From contig NZ_JABXOF010000003.1 in the NCBI RefSeq assembly GCF_013375155.1, forward strand, positions 186,001 through 250,000: a stretch of DNA of 64,000 nucleotides, given 5' to 3'. Shown here one piece after another: positions 30,538-39,700 of this stretch. The position numbers were made by a program, and so were the translations under genes. Position 1 is the stretch's first letter. Each line of letters opens with the position of its first letter. Source of the stretch: Serratia ureilytica (GTDB lineage Bacteria > Pseudomonadota > Gammaproteobacteria > Enterobacterales > Enterobacteriaceae). The notes under the pieces were generated by a model. The model saw nothing but the letters and a program-made list of their open reading frames with translations, had not been told where the DNA came from and did no database searches.

Positions 30538-31314
30538 ATGAATGTGCTGATTGTTTACGCCCACCCGGAGCCGCTGTCGCTGACCGGCTCACTGAAAAAC
30601 TTCGCCGTTGATCGCCTGGCGCAGGCCGGCCATCAGGTACAGGTGTCCGATCTGTACGCCATGAAGTGGAAAGCGGCGCTTGACGCCGACGACAGCCTGG
30701 AAGGCGCATCAGGGCCCCGTTTCGATCCTTCGCTGGATTCGCAGCGCGCGTTTGCTAACGGCGTGCAGAGCGCCGATATCGAACGGGAGCAGCAAAAATT
30801 GCGCTGGGCGGACGTGGTGCTGCTGCAGTTTCCGCTGTGGTGGTTCTCGATGCCGGCGATCCTCAAAGGCTGGTTCGAGCGTGTCTATGCCTATGGTTTT
30901 GCCTACGGCGTCGGTGAGCATTCCGACACCCATTGGGGTGACCGTTACGGCGAGGGGACGCTGGCGGGCAAACGGGCGATGCTGATCGTCACCGCCGGCG
31001 GCTGGGAGTCCCATTACGCCCCGCGCGGCATCAACGGGCCGATCGACGATATCCTGTTCCCGATCCAGCACGGCATGCTGCACTACCCAGGGTTCGAGGT
31101 GCTGCCGCCGTTCGTCACCTACCGCGCCGGCAAAACCGATGAGGCACGCTTTGCCGCCCTGTGCGAGCAGCTCGGGCAGCGGCTGGATAATCTGTGGAAC
31201 GCCGAGCCAATCCGCTTCCGGCGGCAGAACGCCGGTGACTATCTGATCCCGCAGCTGACGCTGAAAGCGCATCTCGCGCCGGGGCAAGACGGTTTCGGCG
31301 TTCACATCGAGTAG
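30538..31314 (+). CDS. NAD(P)H-dependent quinone/flavin oxidoreductase (NQO1-like flavodoxin fold)
   Basis: A 258-residue protein beginning MNVLIVYAHPEPLSLTGSL, the flavin phosphate-binding segment of the NQO1/MdaB/KefF family. FPLWWFSMPAILKGWFERV and the glycine-rich VTAGGWESHYAPRG are also characteristic. AAGGAG lies seven bases before the ATG. Divergent to the LysR gene, which suggests induction by a quinone or electrophile. Confidence 0.9.
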   Translation: MNVLIVYAHPEPLSLTGSLKNFAVDRLAQAGHQVQVSDLYAMKWKAALDADDSLEGASGPRFDPSLDSQRAFANGVQSADIEREQQKLRWADVVLLQFPLWWFSMPAILKGWFERVYAYGFAYGVGEHSDTHWGDRYGEGTLAGKRAMLIVTAGGWESHYAPRGINGPIDDILFPIQHGMLHYPGFEVLPPFVTYRAGKTDEARFAALCEQLGQRLDNLWNAEPIRFRRQNAGDYLIPQLTLKAHLAPGQDGFGVHIE

Positions 31315-31342
31315 CCGGATGCGCACGCCCGGGCGCATCCGG
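31315..31342. terminator. Hairpin between the two convergent oxidoreductase genes
   Basis: CCGGATGCGC pairs perfectly with GCGCATCCGG across an 8-base loop. It starts at the base after the stop codon and can serve both strands. Confidence 0.72.
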
Positions 31343-31351
31343 GGCGTGCCC

Positions 31352-31906
31352 TTAATTCAGGGCGGCGAGAAATGCCCGATAGCCCTGCGCGCTGCTGTCC
31401 AACTCGTGTTGCTGAACCTGCTCTGCCGTCCCGTCCGAAGCGGCTTCCTTGCCGTAAAAGGCAAAGAACGAAGCATAGTCGGCCCGCACATAATCGGCGG
31501 TCACTTCAAACGGCCGGAAGATCTCCTCCAGCGAGTAGCGATAACGCCCTTCACGCGCGTAATCTTCTGCGCGCACGCCCGCCGTGACCGCCAGCGCCAG
31601 TTTCTTGTTCTGCATCTTATAGCCACTGCGAGAACCGTAGGCCCAGCCGTAGGTGAGCACGTCGTCCAGCCATTTTTTCAGCAGCGGCGGGCTGCTGAAC
31701 CAGTAAATCGGGAACTGCAGCACGATGTTGTCATGCGCTTCAATCAACTGCTGTTCTTTGGCGACGTCGATCTGCCAGTCCGGATAGGCCTGATGCAGTT
31801 CGTGCACGGTATACAGCGCCGGATAGCGCCGCAGTTCCTCCAGCCAACGTTTGTTGACCACCGAGTTCGCCATATCGGGATGTGTCACTACCACCAACGT
31901 TTTCAT
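31352..31906 (-). CDS. NAD(P)H-dependent oxidoreductase (KefF/MdaB-like flavodoxin fold)
   Basis: A 184-residue protein with MKTLVVVTHPDMANSVVNKRW at the start, LQFPIYWFSSPPLLKKWLDDV in the middle and WAYGSRSGYKMQNKKLALAVTAG. These are standard elements of the family. It is divergent from an HxlR regulator across about 100 bp, a frequent pairing for regulated quinone or nitroreductases. Confidence 0.9.
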   Translation of the reverse strand: MKTLVVVTHPDMANSVVNKRWLEELRRYPALYTVHELHQAYPDWQIDVAKEQQLIEAHDNIVLQFPIYWFSSPPLLKKWLDDVLTYGWAYGSRSGYKMQNKKLALAVTAGVRAEDYAREGRYRYSLEEIFRPFEVTADYVRADYASFFAFYGKEAASDGTAEQVQQHELDSSAQGYRAFLAALN

Positions 31907-32007
31907 ACTGATCTCTCCAGTCAGGTGTTTCGACGCATCTTAGGGTATGCTGACAGAATGTAAAATACGCACACTCACGACACATACTTACCCTGGAGAA
32001 AGTGTAA

Positions 32008-32367
32008 ATGACCGCCGAATCCCACTGCAGCCCTACGGGCATCAGCCTTGAAGACACCGGTTATGGCTACACCCTGTCGGTGATCAACGGTAAATACAAA
32101 ATGATTATTCTCTACTGGCTGGCGTTGTATAAGCCGGTATTGCGCTTCAACGAACTGCAGCGCTGCATCGGCACCATTTCGTATAAGACGCTGAGCTCGA
32201 CGTTGAAAGAGCTGGAAAAAGACCGTCTGGTGGTGAGAAAGGAGTATCCGCAGATCCCGCCCAAGGTGGAGTACAGCCTGTCCGAGCGCGGGCGTTCGCT
32301 GATCCCGGTGATCGACATGATGTGCGACTGGGGGGAGCGGCACCGGCCGGAACAGCCGGCGCCGTGA
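32008..32367 (+). CDS. HxlR family transcriptional regulator
   Basis: A 119-residue winged-helix protein. TLSVINGKYKMIILYWL and LRFNELQRCIGTISYKTLSS, then LKELEKDRLVVRKEYPQIPPKVEYSL, are the signature of the HxlR/MarR-like family. It is divergent from the flavodoxin-fold oxidoreductase gene and probably controls it. It ends 4 bp from the convergent exporter gene. Confidence 0.92.
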   Translation: MTAESHCSPTGISLEDTGYGYTLSVINGKYKMIILYWLALYKPVLRFNELQRCIGTISYKTLSSTLKELEKDRLVVRKEYPQIPPKVEYSLSERGRSLIPVIDMMCDWGERHRPEQPAP

Positions 32368-32371
32368 GGGG

Positions 32372-33655
32372 TTAGTTGTCCGCCGCCGCTGAGGTTGCCG
32401 GAGCCGGCTCATCGTGCTCGACCAACGCGTCCGCCGGCCGGCACTGGCGCAGCGTGCGCACGCTGAAGGCCACCAGCACGCCGAGCACTGCGGCGAATGC
32501 GCCAAACGACAGCACGCTCATCAATGGGGTGAACACCCTGCCCAGTACACCGAGCCCCAGCGCGCCGATCGAATCGCCGGTCACGTCCTGCGCGGTGCCG
32601 AGGCTGTTCACCCGCCCCAGCAGATGATCCGGCGTATTGCTCTGGATCAGCATGAACTGCAAGAGCGAGGCGATGGCATTGGCGTAGCCGTAACACACCA
32701 GCGCCAGCAGCGCCGGCGCCAGATGGCTGAACAGCCCCAGTGACGCGATGGCGGTGAACGCGACGATAGCGGCGATCAGGATCAGCACCCCAGGGCGAGG
32801 GAAACGCCCCACCCAGCCGCTGGTTAGCGCACCCAGCATCGCACCGAGCGGCACTGCGGAGTACATCAGGCCGATAGAGGACGCGCCGACGTGGTAAGCG
32901 TCCTGCGCCAACGCCGGGAACAGCACCCTCACGGCGCCGACGATGCTCATCAACATCCCCAGCAACACCACCGAGCCGACCACCTTATTGCGCCAGACAA
33001 ACTGGAAGCCGCTGGCGAGCGCGCGCAGCGGGTGTTCCGGCTCCTGCTGCTGCGGCAGCAGCGTCGGCAGGCGCACCAGCGGGACCAGGGTGCCCAGCGT
33101 CCCTGCCGCCGCGACGGCGAAGGCGAGACCGACGCCGCCGAACACGATGATGATCCCCCCCAGCGCTGGCGCCAGGATCGCGCCGATGCGCACCGTCACC
33201 ATGCTCAAGGCCCCCGCCGCCGCCAGGTTTTCGCGCCCGACCAGCAGCGGGATCACCGCCATCAGCGCCGTCATGCCGAGCGCGCCGAAGAACCCGTCCC
33301 AGGCCGCCAGCAGATAGAGCGCCCACAGCGACGGGGCCGGCGCGAAGGCATTCAGACTCAGGGCGACAAAGCCCAGCCCGCAGGTGCCGCGCGCGAACAG
33401 GATCAGCTTGCGGCGATCGTAGCGATCGGCGAGCACCCCGCCCAACATCAGGCCGATAAACATGCCTACGCCGTCCAGCGCCACCGCCACGCCCACCTGC
33501 AACGTGGAGCCGGTCATCGCCTGGATCTGAATCGGCACCCCCACCGCCAGCATGCCGAGTGAAAACACCGACAGCATGCGGGCGCAGAAAATCGCACGAA
33601 AATGCGCATTGCTTCTCAGCAAACTGAAATCAAGAAAAAAAGAAGGTTTGGCCAT
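32372..33655 (-). CDS. entS: Enterobactin-type siderophore exporter (MFS, EntS family)
   Basis: A 427-residue MFS protein. The start MAKPSFFLDFSLLRSNAHFRA is close to EntS, and GGVLADRYDRRKLIL is the loop 2-3 motif. About 12 hydrophobic helices follow. ATG 33655 has AGGA five bases upstream. It is the last gene of the fes-mbtH-NRPS-entS transcript, 58 bp after the NRPS stop, so it should export the catechol siderophore made by that NRPS. Confidence 0.9.
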   Translation of the reverse strand: MAKPSFFLDFSLLRSNAHFRAIFCARMLSVFSLGMLAVGVPIQIQAMTGSTLQVGVAVALDGVGMFIGLMLGGVLADRYDRRKLILFARGTCGLGFVALSLNAFAPAPSLWALYLLAAWDGFFGALGMTALMAVIPLLVGRENLAAAGALSMVTVRIGAILAPALGGIIIVFGGVGLAFAVAAAGTLGTLVPLVRLPTLLPQQQEPEHPLRALASGFQFVWRNKVVGSVVLLGMLMSIVGAVRVLFPALAQDAYHVGASSIGLMYSAVPLGAMLGALTSGWVGRFPRPGVLILIAAIVAFTAIASLGLFSHLAPALLALVCYGYANAIASLLQFMLIQSNTPDHLLGRVNSLGTAQDVTGDSIGALGLGVLGRVFTPLMSVLSFGAFAAVLGVLVAFSVRTLRQCRPADALVEHDEPAPATSAAADN

Positions 33656-33713
33656 AGTGTCCTGCATATCATGTTTTAGTACGGGCCGTGGCGCACACCC
33701 CGGCCCGGTTGCG

Positions 33714-36700
33714 TTATACCAACCCGTATTGCCGCGTCAGCAGCGAATGCAATAGCGGCCCTAGCGTCTCCAGCGAGGCCGGCGACAGAATGTCCGCGTG
33801 CTCGCAGCCTTGGTGATGACAGATCAGCCGATCCAGATACGGCGCCCACACGGCGTTGATGTCCATCAATGGCGGCAGCGTCCGGTCGGCGACAAACAGC
33901 GTCGCCGTGCCGTGGAAACGCTGACTGCGCGCCTGAGAAAGAAGGCGCACCGCGTCGCGGTAGTTGGCGACGATGCTGTCGAACATCGCCGCCTTCTCCG
34001 CCATCAGCGCCGGATCGCCATGATCTTCCGCCATAAACTCGGCCTGTTCCTGCGCCACCTCCTTCTGCGCCTCTTCCTCGCTGGGGCCGGTCCAGTCCTG
34101 GCCTTCCGGCGGATAGGTATCCAGCATGCCGAGGAACGCCACCTCTTCGCCCTGCTGCTGCAAACGCGCGGCCATCGAGTGCGCCAGCGTGCCGCCGAGC
34201 GAATAGCCCAGCAGGTAATAAGGCCCCTGCGGCTGCAGGCGGCGCAGAGTGGCGAGATGACGATCGACCATCTGCTCAATGTCCTCGCAGGTGGCGATGG
34301 CACCATCCGGCCTTGGCGACTGCAGGCCGATGATCGGGTAGCTCCCCGGCAGATAACGGCTCAGCCCCGAGTACTGCCAGGCGAAACCGGAAGCCGGATG
34401 CAGGCAGAACAGCGCCGGGCCTTGGCCCGCCCGCAGCTGCAGGCACTCGCCGACGCCGCGGCTCTCGGCCGAGCCGGCGGCCTGCGCATCATCGAGCAGG
34501 TGCGCCATTTTCTCCAGACTGCGGGCGAACATGATCTGCCCGACGCTCAACGGCCGGGTGACGCGCCGACGCAGCTCCGCCGCCAGGCGCATCGCCAGCA
34601 GCGAGTGGCCGCCCAACGCGAAGAAGTCGTCGTCGGCATACACCGTCTCGCGCCCCAGCAGTTCGCTGAACAGCGCCGCCAGCAGGCGCTCGCTGTCGCT
34701 GTGCGGCACGCGGCCGCTCTGCGGGCTCAGCTGCGGCCGAGGCAACGCTTTGCGATCCAGCTTGCCGCTGGCGCTGAGCGGGAAGCTGTCGGTCATGACA
34801 TAGCTGACCGGCATCATGTGCGCCGGCAAACGCGCCTCCAGCGCCTGATGCAGGACGGCGGTATCCAGCGTCACGCCCGGCTGGGCGATCAGCCAGGCGA
34901 CCAACTGCCGCATATCGGCGCCGCCCAGCCCCGTCGCGCCCTCACCCAGTTCGATGGCGTGCACCGCCGCCTGCGCTACTCCCGGCTGCGCCAGCAGCGC
35001 CTGTTCGATTTCGCCCAGTTCGATGCGCTGGCCGCGGATCTTCAGCTGATCGTCGCTGCGCCCCAAATACTCGACGCTGCCGTCTTCCAGCCAGCGGGCG
35101 ATATCGCCGGTGCGATACATGCGCGCCCCGTTGCCGGCGGGATCGGCGACAAACCGCTGCGCCGTCAATCCCGGCCGATGCAGATAGCCGTTGGCCAGCT
35201 GAATGCCGCGCAGGTAGAGATCGCCGGCGCAGCCGACGGGCACCGGCCGCAGCATGGCGTCGAGAATGCTCAGTTGGGTGTTCCAGACCGGTTTGCCGAT
35301 CGGCACGCCGGCGCCGCTCACCGCCGCCAATGCCTCGCCGGACGCCGGTTGATAGGTGACATCAACCGCCGCCTCCGTCGGGCCATACAGGTTATGCAGC
35401 GGCGCGGCGACCAACGCCTGGTAGCGGGATGCCAGTTCACACGACAACGCCTCACCGCTGCAGAACACGCGTTTCAGGCTGGCGGCGGCGCGCTGCGGCG
35501 CACGTTCGTTCAGCGCCTCAACCCAGATAGCCAACATGGACGGAACGAAATGCAGCGTGGTTACGCCATAGTCGTCGATCAACGTCGTCAGCGCCTGCGG
35601 ATCGCGGTGCGCCTCCGGCGGCGCCATCACCAGGCGCGCGCCGACCATCAGCGGCCAGAAGAACTCCCAGACGGAAACGTCGAAGCTGCACGGCGTTTTC
35701 TGCAATACCACGTCCTGCGCATCGAGCGCATACTCGTGCTGCATCCAGAACAGACGGTTGACGATCGCCCGGTGGTTCACCACCACCCCTTTCGGCCGCC
35801 CGGTAGAGCCCGAGGTATACAGGACGTAGGCGGGATAATCGCCGTTCCCCGCCGGTGCGCGCTGCATCGGTTCGCGCCCGCTGTCGTCCAGCGCATCGAA
35901 CCGCAACGTCGGCGCCAGCGCGGCAAAACGGGCATCCAAGGCGCTCTCGGTGATAATCAGCCGTGGCTTGGCGTCTGCCACCATGTAGGCCAGACGCTCA
36001 TCCGGGTAACCGGTATCCAGCGGCAGCCAGGCGGCGCCGGTTTGCACAATCGCCGTCAGCGCCAGGCTGAGGCGCACGGAACGCGGCAACGCCACCGCGA
36101 CGATATCGCCCGGCTGAATGCCCGCCGCCGTCAGCCGTTCGGCCAACAGCGCGGCCTGGCGCTGCATGTCACGGTAGCTGAGGGTGTGCCCGGCATCCTG
36201 CAACGCGATGCGTTCCGGCGTGCGCCGAGCTTGATCGGCGATCGCCTGATGCAAGGTGGTGTCCGCTACCGCCTGTGCGGTGCGGTTGACCGCCGCGATC
36301 AACGCCTGTTCCTGCGGGGTTTGCAATTGCCAGCGCGGCAGCGGCAGATCTGGTTGGGCGATCCACTGTTGCAGCAGCGCCATCAGCCGCGCGGCGAAGC
36401 GTTCAGGCTGCGGCACCGAGTCACGGTACTCCATCAGCAGACGCAGACGCTCGCCGGGCAGCACCAGCAACGTCAGCGGATAGTGGGTATAGCCTTTGTT
36501 GCGGATGGCGTCGCAGCGCAGGGAACCTGTGCCGCCGAGCAAGGCATCGTTGTCCGGGTAGTTCTCCACCACCAACAGCGTATCGAACAGCGTGCCCGCG
36601 CCGGCCAGGTGCTGGATCTCACCCAATCCCAAATCGTCGTGCTCCAGCAGTTCAATCTGCCGGTGTTGCAGAGCGGTCAGCTGTTCCGTCAACGGCCGGC

Positions 36701-39700
36701 CGTTTTCCAGCCGTACGCGTACCGGCAGCGTGTTGCTGAACAGGCCAACGTGCTCTTCCACGCCGTCGATCTGGCCAAACCGCCCGGAAACCGGCGAGCC
36801 GAACACCACGTCCTGATGGCCGCAACAGCCGGCCAGCTGCAGCGCCCAGATGCCCTGCATCACGGTATTGAGCGTCAGCCCGCGTTCGCGGCACAGGGTC
36901 AGCAAACGCTGTTCCTCCGCCGGCGGCAGCGTCATTTCCAGCTCAAACACGCGGTCGTCCTGAGCCTCGCCAAACAGCAGCGTTGGCCGCACGTCCTGCA
37001 GCGTCTCGCGCCAGATGCGGCGCGAGGCGTCGGCATCCCGCGCGGCCAGGCGGCGCACGATATCGGCATAGTTCGAACGCAGCGGCGGCAACGCCGTTAT
37101 CCCTTCACGCAATGCGAGCATCAGATCGTTGAGCACCACCGGCGTCGACCAGCCATCGACGATCAGGTGGTGGGCATTGAGGAACAGCGTGCAGCGTTCA
37201 CTGTCGCCGTGTTTGACCCACAGCGCATGCAGCATCGCGCCCGGCTGGTTAAACAGATCGCGCTGCAGCTCTTTCTGCTCCAGCTCATTCAGCGCCTGCA
37301 TTTCTTGTTCGGCGGACAGCGGCGGCAGCCTGAGGCTGTCCAGCGGCCAATGGCTTTCCTGCGGTATCAGCTGCAGCGGTTCGCCCTCGCGGTTGAACCG
37401 GGCGGCCAGCTGCGGATGGCGGCGGATCACCGCATCCAGCGCCTGCTGGAGCCGTGGCGCGTCCAGTTCGCCGCAGAGGCTCAGGCGCGTCAGCGAGTTA
37501 TAACTGCCGCCCTGCTGCGCCGTCTGGGCATGGAACAGCAAGCCGTGCTGCAAGGGCAACAGCGGTAGCGCATCGGCCAACGGCCCATACTCCCGCTCCC
37601 AGGCGCGCAGCGTTTCATCGTCGACGTTCGGTTGGGCGATCTCGGCCGCCGTCAACGTTGCCGCTGCGCGTTCGGGATGCCGTTCAGCAAACTCGCACAG
37701 CGCACGCACGGCCTGCTCGATGCCCCTATGCAGCGCCTCGATGTCGCTCGCGCTGAAGATGGCCTCCAGCCAGCTCCAGTTGATCGCCAGACACGCGCCG
37801 TCGCGCCGCTCTTCGACAAAGATGTTCACTTCCAGCCCGTAACACAGCGCCTGCTGCGTATCCTGCGCCACTGCGAAGGCGTCGCGGAAACGGGTCCGGC
37901 TGCGCTGCGGCGTCCAGTGTCCCTCATCCTGGCCGAAGCGCCCGAGGTAGTTGAACAAAATCTCCGGCGCATTGCGCTGCGCCAGCGCGGCCAGTTCGTC
38001 ACGCTGCGGATGTAAATAGCGCAGTTGACCATAGCCGATGCCGCGATCGGCCACCGCGCGCGTCACCCGTTTCACCGCGCGCACGGCCTCGTGGTGTTCG
38101 GCGTCATGCAGTTCGATGCACAGCGGGTACTCCGCCGTCAGCCAGCCGACGGTGCGCGCCAGATCGAGGCTATCGTCCAGTTCGGCGCGGCCGTGCGACT
38201 CCAGCGAAAAGCGCAGCGAAGCGGCCTGGAAATGACGCCGGCAGGCCAGCGCCAGCGCGCACAGCATGATCTCTTCGACCTGAGCGCGGTATCCCTGCGG
38301 CAAGGCGCCCAGCAGCGCGGCGGTCAGCCGGCTGTCGAGCAGCGTGCGCCGTTCGCTCACCGAAGCGAGACGATCGGTCTGCGGATCCAGCGCGCGGCGC
38401 CCCAAGCGCGGCACGCCGTCCGCCAGCATCTGCCGCCAGAACGGCAGCTCGGTTTCCCGGCGTTTGGCGTCGGCCCGTAAACGCGCGGACCACTCATAGA
38501 GCGAGGTTTCCTCCGGCGGCAGCGCGATCGGCTGCCCCTGCATGGCGCTGTCGGCCGCTTGCCGCAGTTCGTCGAGCAGGATGCGCCAGGAAACGCCGTC
38601 AACCACCAGGTGGTGGATCGCCAGCACCAGCCCGAGGCTCTGCCCGTCACGCTGTAACAAGATGGCCTGCATCATGCTGCCCTCGGCCGGATTGAGGCGC
38701 GCCAGCGCGGCATCAAACGCCTGTTCCGCCGCGGTTTCCAGATCGCCGGATACGGGATGACGCTGCATCAATTCACCGGCGGCGGCGGTTTCAACCACCA
38801 ACTGGCCGTCGCGGATCCGCGCGCCCAGCGCCGGGTGTGCCGTACGCAGCTGTTCCAACGCATAACGCAGCTGTGCCGGTTGCAATTCGGCAGGCACGCG
38901 CAGGAAAACGCCGTGCGCGAAGAGACGATGCATGTCGCCCGTCTCGGCAAACCAGTGCAGGATCGGCAGCCCGTCGATCGGGCCTTGCTGCACGCTGCGC
39001 GCGGCCTGAGATCCAACGGCCAGCGGCTGCATCGCCTGCGCCATGCGCGCGGGGGTGTGCAGCGCGAAGATCTCACGCGGCCGCAGCAGATACCCGTTGC
39101 GCCGCAGGGCGGTGCCCAGCCCCATCGCCGAGATGCTGTCGCCGCCGAGCGCGAAGAAATCGTCGTCGGCACCGACGCGCTCCATCCCCAACAGCTGCGC
39201 CATGGCGCGGCAAATCAGCCTTTCCTGCTCGGTGGCCGGCTGGCGCAGGCTTTGCGCCAGCGTCTCCTGCGGTTTGGGCAGCGCCTGACGGTCAATCTTG
39301 CCGTTAACGTTAAGCGGCAGCTCCGGCATCACCACCAGGATCGCCGGCACCATGTAATCCGGCAGACGCTGCGCCAACTGCCCCAGCAGCTCGCTCTGCA
39401 GCGCGGGTGAGGCGCGCCGCGCGTCATCCTGCACCGAGCAGTAACCGATCAGGCGATAGGTAGCGCCGATCGGCTCGGCGATCACCACCGCCCGCCCCAC
39501 GTCCGGCAAGGCAGCCAGCGCGCTCTCCACTTCACCCAGCTCGACGCGGAAGCCGCGCACCTTGATTTGGTGATCGGTACGGCCAATGAACACCAGCTGG
39601 CCGTCCGCGCTCCAACGCATCAGATCGCCGCTGCGGTACATCACCTCGCCGTCGGCGAACGGATTGGCGACAAAGCGCGCCGCCGTCAGATCCGGGCGGC

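Noticed and set aside
33798-37568. A 1256-codon open frame antisense to the NRPS gene
   Set aside because: It is the opposite-strand shadow of high-GC NRPS codons, with Arg/Gln/His-rich low-complexity content, no ribosome site and no domain.
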